From contig NC_018333.1 of assembly GCF_000234665.1 (NCBI RefSeq), positions 371,001-435,000 of the forward strand: DNA of 64,000 nucleotides, given 5' to 3'. Source of the stretch: Leishmania mexicana MHOM/GT/2001/U1103 (taxonomy: Eukaryota > Euglenozoa > Kinetoplastea > Trypanosomatida > Trypanosomatidae). Below, piece by piece: positions 1-9,401 of the stretch. Positions within the stretch are counted from its first letter, which is position 1. Every line of letters starts with the position of its first letter. Under the pieces are notes generated by a model, which was given only the letters and a program-made list of their open reading frames with translations, was not told the origin of the DNA and searched no databases. The position numbers and the translations under genes are program-made.

Positions 1-31
1 GTGGTGATGCCTGCTGGCGATGCCAGCAAGA
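1..31 (+). repeat. Hairpin repeat, copy 1 (cut by window edge)
   Basis: Identical over 31 bp to 377-407. Its core is a perfect 7-bp stem with a 3-nt loop (TGCTGGC-GAT-GCCAGCA). The match may extend further left, because position 1 is the edge of the window. Confidence 0.75.
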
Positions 32-376
32 GTCTCTTACTATTATCTGCCCGACCCTTTCATGTTGTCCGTAAGTCGGAGGGGAGGGAGGATGAGGGGA
101 CCACGCAGCGGAGTGCTGTGCCACTTTTCCCTTCTTGCTTTGCGGTGCTCAGCTTTAACCAACCAGCTTCGTATCTTGGCAGCTGAGGCTTGCGAGTACG
201 CAGCTGCCGAACTCTTCTGTAGATACTGGAAGTCAAAGTAAAGAGCAAGACGGGATGTGTCTACGCTGGAGAGTTGCGCATGCGGTTATGTGGCTGCTCG
301 TGAAGGCGATGACAGAGTTCACAGGAGGAATGCTCGATGGACACGCTGCATCAGTACAGCGACATCACCTTACCGA

Positions 377-407
377 GTGGTGATGCCTGCTGGCGATGCC
401 AGCAAGA
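377..407 (+). repeat. Hairpin repeat, copy 2
   Basis: Second copy of the 31-bp element at 1-31, spaced 376 bp from it and in the same orientation. It contains the same TGCTGGC-GAT-GCCAGCA stem-loop. Sequence after the element is unrelated between the two copies. Confidence 0.75.
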
Positions 408-2333
408 TTGCGTGGTATGTGCGGTGCTCGCGGTGTACTTGCGTTACGTATGTGTGCATGTAAACTTTGTGCGCATGCTGCGCTGTGGATGTGTCTGCGC
501 CTTGCATGGACCATTTGAGACACGCGAGGCGAGAGGAAGGCGAAAATGATGGAGGACGCAACCAAATGCGGTGCGTAGGTATAGTCGTCGACGGGTGCAC
601 ACGCATGCGGGCACACCTGCAGTCTGCTGACACACACTCACACACCGAGAGATGCACTACCACCGTCATACCGTTGATGATCAACTTTATGTTTTTGCGA
701 GCTCAATCGGAGCGCTCTCCTGAAGTTTGACCTGTCGTATCGGAACCCTTTAACTCTGGCGTACGGCGTGTGCGTGCACGTATATGTGTATGTGTGTCTC
801 CCTCAGTCTCTGCTGGGGGACCTGCAAGCATGAGCGGGCGGCTGATCAGAGCGACTAGAACTTGTACACCTCCCTGGAGGCGATGAAAGGCACAGCGCGT
901 GCGTGTGTGATGCTGCGCATTGCTCCCTCTTCAGAGAGGACCATCGTTGGCCTGGTTGTGCTACACTGGTGAATGTCAGGAAAAGTAGGAAGAGGGGGGC
1001 ACGTCGAGGCAGGGCTCGCGTGGTGCTGCGCCTGCTGCTACTCCCATTGCGCGCGGCTGTGGTGGTGTTGTGTGTGTGTGTCTCTTGCTTTTCTATAAGT
1101 GGTGTGCCGCGCATAATACGTCGGCGGGCGTTGCCACGCGTACTTTGAAGCCCAGAAGACACGCAGTAGCGACAAAGAAGGCCGAGCCGGATAGGGGCGG
1201 CTGACGAAACTGCCAAAGGGAGGCTAGGAGGGGGAGAGAGAGGTCGACTCCGACCGCTTTAAAGTTTTTTGTTTGGACGAAATCGCGTATGTGTGTGTGG
1301 CGCCTGGCGCCAGCTCAGCCCACTCTGCTGTCTACACAACGGCCCCAATTTTATTTTTCGTGTGGTCGGAATCATTCTCTGGCTTCACGCCACCCCCTCC
1401 TCGCAAAGGGACGCGCTCTCCTTCCCGTCCGCTTGCCACTGTGACGGCTTGCGCAGGGAACGAGCAACGGAAGAAGCGCTCACATCTGCCAGTCCCCCCT
1501 CTCCCACCCACATGCGCGGTCTCCTGCTCACACCTCACCTCCACCTCTTCCTCCTCCTCCGTCTCTCTCGCTCCCTCACTCTGCACGCGTCACGCGGGCG
1601 CATCGTGTCTCATGGGACTGGGGAGTTTGCCCACGCGCTTCACAGCCAAAACGGGAAAGCCGAACGAACAAACGAACGATACGAAACGACCATCAACGCC
1701 AACTTACCACAAGCGAAAGAGGTAGCGGGAAGGACGAGGCGAACCAGGGACGGGAAAACTGGTGTGTTGCTGCCCTTACTGTCAGCGACTGCCTGGGGGT
1801 ACCCTCCGTGGGTGCGCGCGTCTGTCGTTTGAGGTTGTCCACACGTCTTACGAGTGAGTGTTCCTCGCTGTCTTGGGTGTGCGCGCTCCCTCTCCCTCTC
1901 TTGCCTTTGGTGTGCCTTGTCTTGCGTCTGTCAACACTGCAGCGACGAGAGCCACGAAGGGACGGAACCGAGAAGAAAACAACAACGGAAAGCGCGAAAA
2001 AGGGAGCAACACGCAGACACACACCCACGCACACACGCACACTGAACCTTATATCTTCCGCAGTAAGCACAGCGTGCCTTTTCTCAGTCACTACCTGTTT
2101 CCTCCTCCTCCTCCCCCCTCCTTCAACGGACACCGTGCAACGGGCACTGCGCATACACGTGCTGCGACGAACTGCTTCAGTGTGACTGTCTTCGTTTTCT
2201 TTGTTGTTGTGGTGCGTGTGTGTTTTCATTCTCGGCCCATTGAACCGCGACTCGCGCTTGTCCCAGGCACACCAGTCGTCCTACTTCCTCCACACGCCCG
2301 CCTAACCAATACTCTCTCCACACAGACGACGCG

Positions 2334-3953
2334 ATGTTCAACAACCAAGAGAAGAAGGGCGCGAAGCAGGCCGTCAGCACCAAGGCTGGTGCGGAGCGTC
2401 GCCAGCGTCAGCTCATGTCAGTGCGCCACAGGGTTCACGGGGAGGTGATGAAACTCCTGCGCGCCGAGGGTCAGGATGACATTGATATGCTTGGTGGTAA
2501 CGGCACTGCCGCGCAGGCGTCCAACCCAGAGGATGTCTGGTCTTACGACGCCAGGTCGACACCCGCTTCGGTGCCCCTGCAGCTTCTCCCTACCCTCGTG
2601 AACATGTGCATGAACGGGCCTACAGACCGCGAGGTGTTTCAGGGCACATTGCTGATCCGCAAGATCCTCTCCGTCGAGAAGGACCCACCATACGATGTCG
2701 TGACATCGAGCGGTGTTGTGCCGCACTTGGTGAACTTGCTGCAGCGCGAGGACTACCCGGAGCTGCAGTTTGAGTCGGCCTGGGCCCTGACCAACATCGC
2801 TGCAGGCACGTCGGAGAACACGATGATGCTCGTCGCCTGTGGTGCCATTCCGCGCTTCGTCGCGCTGCTGGGGTCGCCAAACGCGGACTGCCGCGATCAG
2901 AGCGCGTGGGCCATCGGTAACCTTTCCGGTGAGGGCGCCGCCTGCCGTGACGAGGCGCTGAGCCACGGCGCCATGGTCGCCCTGCTTAATGTGCTGAGCG
3001 TGAAGGAACAGCCGATTCACGTTCTGCGCAACGCCACATGGGCCGTGTCGAACTTGTGCCGCTGCAAGCCACTGCCGCCGCTGGAGCGAGTGGCAATCGC
3101 GCTGCCGACGCTGGTCGATCTCCTCAACAGCTCCGATGACCAGCTCATTGTGGATGCTGCATGGGGTATTTCGTACATCAGCGACGGACCTGCGGAGCGT
3201 GTGCAGGCGGTGCTCGAGGCCGGCGCTGTTCCGCGCATTGTGCAGCTCCTGTCCGTCCCGAGCACGAACGTGAAGCTGCCGGCAATTCGCATCATCGGCA
3301 ACATCGCCGCCGGTACGGACGAGCAGACGCAGGTTATCATTAACAGTGGTGCTCTGCCGGCCATGGCTGAGCTGCTGCGCCACCCGAAGCGCGCGCTGCG
3401 CAAGGAGACGTGCTGGACCATCTCTAACATCGCGGCCGGCCAGCCTTACCAGATCGAGGCGCTCGTGAATTCGAACGTTTGCATCCCCATCTTGGAGTGT
3501 CTTAGCGCGCCAGAGCTTGATGTGAGGAAGGAGGCCGTGTGGACCATTGCGAATATCACCTTCTGCGGCTCAGTGGCGCAGGTGAAGTACCTCGTCAACA
3601 TCGGCGTCATCCCACCACTGTGTGAGACGCTGCGCACGTACGACCCGAAGATCGTGACGGTCGCTCTGGAGGCGGTGCAGTGTTTCCTGCAGGTCGGCGA
3701 GGATGAGAAGACGTCGGGCGGCACGGAGGAGAACATTGTAGCGAAACAGGTGATGGACTGCGGCGGCGTAGACTCCATCGAGCAGCTTCAGACGCACGCT
3801 GACAAGAACGTGTACAGCATTGCGCTTCAGATCCTCGAGACCTTCTTCACGACGGAGGACGAGGCGGGCCCGATGGGCGATGCTATGGGCGCCGACATGG
3901 TGGACTTTGCGCAGGGCAACCCTAACGCCGGCAGCGGTCAGTTCAACTTCTAA
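2334..3953 (+). CDS. Importin subunit alpha (karyopherin alpha)
   Basis: This 539-aa protein is the adaptor that binds classical nuclear localisation signals and carries cargo into the nucleus with importin beta. Consecutive armadillo repeats carry the W-x-x-x-N array that lines the cargo groove: WALTN, WAIGN, WAVSN, WTISN and WTIAN are all visible. The C-terminal repeat (GGVDSIEQLQTH, then LETFFTTEDE) matches the region that binds the export receptor CAS. The length is typical of the family. The N-terminus should be the importin-beta-binding domain, but it is only mildly basic (ERRQRQLMSVRHR) and lacks the usual long arginine run and KRR autoinhibitory stretch. The start is the first ATG, downstream of a long CT tract. 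The assignment is secure; the paralogue type is not determined. Confidence 0.96.
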   Translation: MFNNQEKKGAKQAVSTKAGAERRQRQLMSVRHRVHGEVMKLLRAEGQDDIDMLGGNGTAAQASNPEDVWSYDARSTPASVPLQLLPTLVNMCMNGPTDREVFQGTLLIRKILSVEKDPPYDVVTSSGVVPHLVNLLQREDYPELQFESAWALTNIAAGTSENTMMLVACGAIPRFVALLGSPNADCRDQSAWAIGNLSGEGAACRDEALSHGAMVALLNVLSVKEQPIHVLRNATWAVSNLCRCKPLPPLERVAIALPTLVDLLNSSDDQLIVDAAWGISYISDGPAERVQAVLEAGAVPRIVQLLSVPSTNVKLPAIRIIGNIAAGTDEQTQVIINSGALPAMAELLRHPKRALRKETCWTISNIAAGQPYQIEALVNSNVCIPILECLSAPELDVRKEAVWTIANITFCGSVAQVKYLVNIGVIPPLCETLRTYDPKIVTVALEAVQCFLQVGEDEKTSGGTEENIVAKQVMDCGGVDSIEQLQTHADKNVYSIALQILETFFTTEDEAGPMGDAMGADMVDFAQGNPNAGSGQFNF

Positions 3954-4396
3954 ACGAAAAAGTAGGAACCCGTGCGTGGGTGGCTCTTGAGGTGAGTGGC
4001 GGGCGTGTCCGAACACGAAAAAGAAACGGAGTGCAACACGCCCTCACGCAGAGAAGAGAAAAGCGCTCGCTTGAGTGGGAGAGAGAGGGAGGGGGATGGT
4101 GGTGGTGGTGCGGAGGGAGGAGACGAGAGGATGGGGAGGCACTCCGTCACACGGCTTCCCTCCGGTTTTCCTATTCTAGAATGCGGTTGATGTCTAGCCG
4201 CCTGACCGGTTTTTCTTTTGTTTGTTTTCCGTTCCGTTTCTTTGTGTTCGCTGGTGGCGTTTCGTGCTGGTCCACGTCCCTGTCGACGATGGTGTCGCCG
4301 ATGTTGCTGTGGGCCTCCGTTTGGGTTTCGCACTCCTTTTCCTGCCCCCCTTTCGATCATCTAGTCTGTGAGAGGGAGATCGTAGAGAATGCGCAG

Positions 4397-4430
4397 AATC
4401 GGAGAGGCACACGCGTGTGCCTCTCCGATT
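4397..4430. repeat. Perfect 34-bp palindrome
   Basis: Two 17-bp arms with no spacer, centred on ACGCGT at 4411-4416. The left arm begins AATCGGAGAGG and the right arm ends CCTCTCCGATT. Every base pairs, and pairing stops at 4396/4431. It lies about 440 bp after the importin alpha stop codon. In RNA it could fold as a long hairpin and in DNA as a cruciform. Confidence 0.9.
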
Positions 4431-5771
4431 GTGTACGCGGGCAGTGGGGATGGAGAAGGGACCACGTACCGCGACATGAGGGTCGCCGTACGTCCCCGCC
4501 GTTGATCCCGCGACAAAGCCGGTGGACTTCTTCAGCGGCGAGTGGGGCAGGGGGGGGAATCAAGTGAGGCTCTCTGTGGGCGGCAGATGCACAGACGGAT
4601 GGCGAAGAAGGAGGTCCAGAGTGCGCCTCGCAGGACAACGCGTTGATTGAAACTCATGTGACGGTTTAATGTGCGTCGGTGGAGGGCCGTGAAGCCGAGG
4701 AAAAAAAGGCGACGAAAACCGTGGGGGTGGCGGTTGGGTGAAGTGCGTTGTCATGAGACCGCGAAGGAAAGGGGGGATATATGTATAGAGAGAGGGAGGA
4801 TGCTGGTGTGTTGTGGTTGTCTGACCGCTTATGTCTTGCACCACTTTCTTTTATGCTGGTGTGCGTGCGGGCGCATCCACCACCACCCTCCTCCTCGGTG
4901 CTTTCGTCTCTCACACTCTCTCTCCCTCTCTCCGTCTCTTTCATATTTTTCCCGGCTTTTTTTTTGTCGTCGGCTTCCTTCCCTTTTCCATTCGATGCGC
5001 ATTTTTTCCGCTGGCTGTCGTGGCGCTAAAGTCTCGCCTCCCCCCTCTCCCTTCCCCTTTCTCGCACCGCTAGGGAGGAACGCACGTGGGCAAGGAAAAA
5101 AAACGTAAAAAGAGGACCTGCCAGTGCTGCGTTAGCCGTCCCATTTACGGGGCGCTGTTGTTCTGTGTTGGCGCGTTGCTGTCCATTAAGTGTGCGTGTG
5201 TGTGTCCGTGGCGTCTGTTTTCTCTCTTTTTTACTTCGCTGCAACTCGGCTCGTGCTCGTCCTGAGGGCGTGTTTGTGTGTGTTCGGTTGTGATCGTAAG
5301 TGCCTTCTAAAGTAGCCTTTATTGGGTATACCCCTCCGTCTCCTCACCCCCCCTCCGCCCCGCCCTGCCTCTCCGTTTCCGCCCCACAGTCTTTTCCTAT
5401 TCCTCACGGAGGATGTGTATGCGTGTGTGTGTGGGGAGGGAGGGGAGGCGGGAGGCGGGGCCGCAGACAATCACGCATACAGAAGATCCTCCCACTGAGG
5501 GAGCGACAGATAGTCCGACGGTTGGAGAGGGAGAGGGGCATGCGCGCGGGTGCGTTTGTTTGCTTGGATGCATGAATATATATATATATATATGTACGGT
5601 GCGGTCTATTCAGGTACATGCCAATGTGTATACGGCTCTTTGTGCTGTCTGTGATATCATCTTTTCGTTTTGTGCTCCCCTCCCTTTCCTCTCCCTCTCT
5701 GTCTGCCTCTCATGTTGTCTCCGTAGTATAACAGGCGAACTTCTTCCCCCACGGCCAACAGACAGACACAC

Positions 5772-5798
<27 letters not shown>
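5772..5798 (+). repeat. CA-dinucleotide microsatellite
   Basis: An uninterrupted CA run in the spacer upstream of the 94-aa gene. Such tracts are common in Leishmania intergenic DNA. Confidence 0.9.
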
Positions 5799-5802
<4 letters not shown>

Positions 5803-6481
5803 GCACATGCACATACAGACGCGCACATACGCACAAGAGGAAAGCTGGCAGAGCCTCGAACTCCATGAGAGCGTCGCCATGACGTTGCTGATGTCGGGAG
5901 TGTGTCGGCGACAGCGAAGAAACACAAGAAAAAAAATCAAAAGAATCCTAGCAATAATAGCAAAGAATGCCATCACTGGCTATCTTCGGCAGGCTGTTAC
6001 TGTGATGATCGCGGCGATGGTGTCGTTGGCCGTTAGTGCTGTGGGGACTGGGGGAGGGAGGATTTCGCAAGATCTGCCTGCATTTTATGTCGCACATGGA
6101 CGCCTTCCTCCTCAGGCCATGACGTCAATGCGGTACGTAGGCGCCCACGTCCACACCAAAGGGAAGATACTCTTCACTGGCAGCAGGCCTATTGTCGTTG
6201 CCACCAGGCTCTTCACGTCTCGCTTGTGGTTATTCATTTTTTCTATCTTAAGGGACCGTACTCTTTGCCTACACTTCCCTCTCATTTTACCCGTACTCTG
6301 CACCCCCCCTCTCTCCCCCTCCCTTACACGCACTCGCACGCACCAATCCTCAGAAGTGGCGGAGGCCAGCAAAGAACGACAGTCGTGCTGCTCCCCCTCC
6401 TGACCACTACTTTGCGTTCTTCTCTTCACTGTCGTTGTGTGCGCGCTCAGCCACCGCACACACACACACACATACACAGTC

Positions 6482-6505
6482 TGCCTTCTTTTTTTTTCCT
6501 CACAG
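6482..6505 (+). other. Predicted spliced-leader acceptor of the 94-aa gene
   Basis: A polypyrimidine run (6482-6500, mostly T) is followed at once by CACAG, with AG at 6504-6505. This lies 17 nt before the ATG at 6523. It is the clearest trans-splice acceptor in the window and supports that start. Confidence 0.65.
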
Positions 6506-6522
6506 AAAAGGGATCCTTAGGT

Positions 6523-6807
6523 ATGGCGCACGGCATCCTTCACATTGTGCGCAAGGTGCGCACCTTCAGCTTCACGGCGAGTTGCCGCAGTCACCCGTTT
6601 GCTTGGTACGCGGGCCTCTGCTGCGTGCTGTTCAGCTGGGCCAACTACGCCCAGTACAAGCGACTCGCGCCAATGTTTCCCAAGTATGAGCGGTACCTAA
6701 CGGAGGAAGGTGGCCGCATGCTGGAGGCGAAGCGGCAGGAGCTTGCGGAGGTGAGCCGGTACAACAACATGGTGGATACAATGCGGAGGGACCTCGCTGG
6801 CAAGTGA
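6523..6807 (+). CDS. Conserved-looking 94-aa single-helix membrane protein
   Basis: I do not recognise this protein. It has a basic N-terminus (residues 1-23), one hydrophobic helix at about 27-45 (WYAGLCCVLFSWANYAQY), then a charged helical tail rich in E, R and K. A basic leader, one helix and a short charged tail is common among small accessory subunits of mitochondrial inner-membrane complexes, but that is only an inference. The start ATG is well supported: a strong polypyrimidine-AG acceptor lies 17 nt upstream. A longer in-frame reading through the upstream CT and CA tracts is unlikely to be translated. The gene is isolated by long spacers on both sides. Confidence 0.75.
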   Translation: MAHGILHIVRKVRTFSFTASCRSHPFAWYAGLCCVLFSWANYAQYKRLAPMFPKYERYLTEEGGRMLEAKRQELAEVSRYNNMVDTMRRDLAGK

Positions 6808-7484
6808 TCAGATGGAGCGTCGGTATCCGTGGAGCAGTGGAGTGAGTGCTGCGCCGGTGTTTTGCGCGCAGGGCGAAGAAGAAAACTAAGAGGAGAACAG
6901 ATCCGCGGTGGCAGTGGCGCTACACGACCCGGCTCCTGCCACAATGATTTGGCCACTGTGCGCTCGCCTCCACCACACGAGGTGTTCGCTGCTGCTTTTT
7001 CTTTTGTTGTGCCCATCAGGATGTTGATGCTGGTGCCGCTGAGGCGCGTAGGAGAGAGAGCTAATATGCACAGGCGTGTGCTGTGGTGCTGAAGCCGACA
7101 CTTGCATGCCTTCCCGCAAGCAAACCGGCACGGTCGTAGCGCGACTGGGAGTGGGGGGAAGGGTGATTGGGTCTCTCTCAAGACCTCCCCGATGCGTGCA
7201 ATTGGCGTTGTGAGGGGCTTCAGTTTGCACCAAGGAAACGCTCGAAGAGAGTGGGGCACGCCCAGACCGTCGTACCGTGCCCTCTCGTGGGCACCACATC
7301 ACTTATGCAGCAGGGCTGGGTGATGGCACTGTGGTGCTCATTTTGGTTGAGATTTTCTTGAATCCGTTCTCCCCGGGTACTCCCTCGCGCTTTCTTCGTC
7401 ATGCTGATCACATGTAGACACAAAGGACGCGTTCTCCAGCATTCTGCTGTCGCTCGGTCTCGTTAGGCAAGAGATAGAACGTGC

Positions 7485-7516
<32 letters not shown>

Positions 7517-7792
7517 TGCTGCTGCGCCATGCTCTCCGTACATTCCGTTTCTTTCTCCCTCTCGTCTCTCCTCTGTCTTGCACTTCTTCAGCCCAGGCAT
7601 CGAAGTGAGGGGCTGAGTTGCACCGGCATAGATTCGCGTGCGCTTGACGGGCAGGGAGTCAAGCCAAGAGGGCGTACATAGGAGGTGACGCCGCCCTTTT
7701 CTTGTGTGGTGAGTACAAGAGAAGCGCACAAGCGCCTTTCCTCTTACTAGCAAGCGGCGACTTACATTAGCTACCGGCGCACACTGGGAAAC
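6808..7792. other. Spacer with GT microsatellite
   Basis: No coding frame is supported. It contains an uninterrupted GT run at 7486-7515 followed by a CT-rich tract (7540-7590), probably part of the processing signal for the next gene. Confidence 0.6.
7486..7515 (+). repeat. GT-dinucleotide microsatellite
   Basis: About 15 uninterrupted GT units in the spacer before the 180-aa membrane protein gene. Confidence 0.9.
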
Positions 7793-8335
7793 ATGCGACT
7801 CAGATCGCTTCGCGAGCTTGTCGTGCTCTTCGACACGCAGCTGCAGCAGCTGACCCTGCTATACCTCGCAGACGGATTCTTTGCGCTGCACACGGTAACA
7901 GTCTCCGTCGCCAGTCTGGTGGTGTGCGCCTCTCTCGCTCTCGCCACCAGCAGCGGATCTGGTAACTCTGCCGCGCTACTCACGTCAACCCCGCTCCTCT
8001 TCACGAGCTTTACATCCTTTGCCTCCCTCTCGGTGCTCACGCTGATGATACTGACACTGTTCTATCGGATGATAAGTGGGGGCTTCGTCTACTCCCCGCG
8101 AGAGACCGCGTATGTAGTGGACTGGATCCTCGACACTGTCTCTCGGCCCCTTGTGGAAGACACAGTGCATATACTGCTTGGGCCGAACAAGCGCCGTGAG
8201 CGCGGCATATTTTTCATGAGTCTCTGCCTCATTGGCGAGGCCGGCAAGTTTCTTTCGTTTTGGTCGATCTGCACGTTGGCGTCGATGGTCTGGTGCGGGT
8301 GGAGCGTGCGGTGTGCGTGGCGTCCGCACCGCTGA
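7793..8335 (+). CDS. Multi-pass membrane protein, possible divergent reticulon-like
   Basis: This 180-aa protein has two long hydrophobic regions. The first is split into about residues 25-51 and 62-92, the second is about 139-172. A polar loop of about 45 residues separates them (ending GPNKRRERG). Both termini are basic. This hairpin-loop-hairpin plan resembles the reticulon domain. Two stretches also look similar by eye: MILTLFYRMISG near the end of the first region, and a second region with a central glycine (LIGEAGKFLSFWSICTL). Reticulons bend tubular ER membrane. No motif here is diagnostic, so the family call is a hypothesis; the membrane character is clear. The start is the first ATG of the frame. 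A SIDER-like repeat begins about 55 bp after the stop, presumably in the 3'UTR. Confidence 0.75.
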   Translation: MRLRSLRELVVLFDTQLQQLTLLYLADGFFALHTVTVSVASLVVCASLALATSSGSGNSAALLTSTPLLFTSFTSFASLSVLTLMILTLFYRMISGGFVYSPRETAYVVDWILDTVSRPLVEDTVHILLGPNKRRERGIFFMSLCLIGEAGKFLSFWSICTLASMVWCGWSVRCAWRPHR

Positions 8336-9401
8336 GCGAGTTAGTGAGTTTTTCACTTTTCTTTTTCGCTTCACGCGATCATCTCCCGCGTGACGCAGGC
8401 AGGCAGGCAGGGAGGTGGCCACACACCGCTGAGTGCGTCGCATCCTCAGGGTCCAGCACGACCCACCATGTGGGGACGGAGCCGAGCAGCTCCCCTATCC
8501 CCCTGCACGATGCCGAACCACCTCTGGTGGGGCCAGGATCAGGCACCCTACGCCATGGGGAGGTCAGTGCGGTTCATCGCTGCTGATGCCGGCGGTGGGG
8601 CCGTGGGCGGTGCTGCGGTGAGGCGACCTGCGAGGCCGCGGGTGGGTGGGTAGAGTTTGGGGCAGGGGCGGTGCTCTCAGGTGGCTGGGCCGGGCGCATT
8701 TGGTGTACCGGGCGTCTCTCTTGCTCTGCTTCGCACGACGCGGATGGGGGCCCCTGTGGGCAGGGTCTGGTGTCGGTGGGCGTGTGGCTTATTCTGCATG
8801 GCGGAGAACGGACACGCGTTGGAGGCAAGCAAGGAAAATGCGATCACCCGAGGCGCTCTCTCTCTTTCTTTTTCTGTATAAAGTTTGCTGTGGCACGTCT
8901 GCCCTCTGCGTCGGGAGCGGTGCTCACTCTAGAGTGCCGCTCTTCACTTTCTTGTGCCTGTGCTTTGTTGCACACATGCACATCGCATCTCTCCCCCCGC
9001 GCTACTCCTCTTGAACCCTTGTTTGGCCTCCATGTGGACGCCAGCAGCGCATCCACCGATACATGTATGACAGAAGGGGTGTCTCGGAAACATCGCTCTC
9101 TCTCGTTTACGCTTGTGCGTGTTGGTGTTCTCTAACTCTCTTCCACGCGTCTCTCCTCGGTGTTTGACTGCCTCTTGACTGCAACCTGCAGAGCCGCCCT
9201 CCACCCCCTCCCTTTAACTGCAGCGTCACACTCGACGACACAAGCGTGCTGCCAGCCTGTCGCGGTCTCTCGCTCCCGCTCCCGCTCCCGCTCCGTGCGT
9301 GTGCGTCTGTTGGAGCGATTCCCTCACCAACGCGTTGAGGCCTGACGACACCCCATCCACTTTGTGCGGGCCCTCTTTTAGCTACCAACGTGAAGCGCCT
9401 C
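8336..9401. other. Spacer containing repeat copy A
   Basis: Apart from the repeat (about 8382-8839), it holds CT-rich DNA and a short run of tandem CGCTCC-type units at about 9270-9294, just before the NOM1-like gene. No gene is seen. Confidence 0.6.
8382..8839 (+). mobile_element. SIDER-like retroposon, copy A
   Basis: From 8391 to 8830 it matches 27919-28358 without indels and with only two substitutions by eye. Positions 8417-8767 are identical to the reverse complement of 41701-42051. It begins with a GCAGGCAGGCAGG-type motif, has no long reading frame and ends in an A-rich tail (AAGGAAAAT). The heptamer GCGATCA occurs on both sides (8375-8381 and 8840-8846), as expected of a target-site duplication. 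Size, tail and 3'UTR position fit the truncated retroposons (SIDER) known in Leishmania 3'UTRs. The family name rests on memory of such elements, not on a search. Confidence 0.65.

Larger units (their letters stand above)
1..2333. other. Gene-free region upstream of importin alpha
   Basis: No open frame here has protein-like composition. Translations are short or dominated by runs from CT-rich and CA-rich tracts. It contains a 31-bp hairpin-forming repeat present twice (1-31 and 377-407). From about 1380 the + strand becomes pyrimidine-rich, ending with a CT tract at about 2095-2133 and AG dinucleotides at about 2177 and 2265 that could accept the spliced leader for importin alpha. The left part is probably the 3'UTR and spacer of a gene outside the window. 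Confidence 0.6.
3954..6522. other. 2.6-kb spacer between importin alpha and the 94-aa gene
   Basis: Probably the importin alpha 3'UTR plus intergenic DNA. It holds a perfect 34-bp palindrome (4397-4430), an AT dinucleotide run at about 5576-5593 and a CA microsatellite at 5772-5798. Many CT-rich stretches are present (for example 4890-4960 and 5330-5400). A 198-codon open frame crosses 5807-6403, but it begins in the CA repeat and has no recognisable domain, so I do not call it a gene. Confidence 0.6.

Noticed and set aside
2418..3383. 321-codon minus-strand frame antisense to importin alpha
   Set aside because: It is the complement of a well-supported GC-rich gene. Such shadow frames are expected at high GC.
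5807..6403. 198-codon + strand open frame in the spacer after importin alpha
   Set aside because: It starts in a CA microsatellite, has no recognisable domain, and its last third is UTR-like CT-rich sequence. The strong splice acceptor at 6504-6505 lies downstream of it.
8433..8621. Short frame of 62 codons identical in all three repeat copies
   Set aside because: The identity follows from DNA identity of the repeat. The peptide has no domain, and copy C is antisense to transcription.
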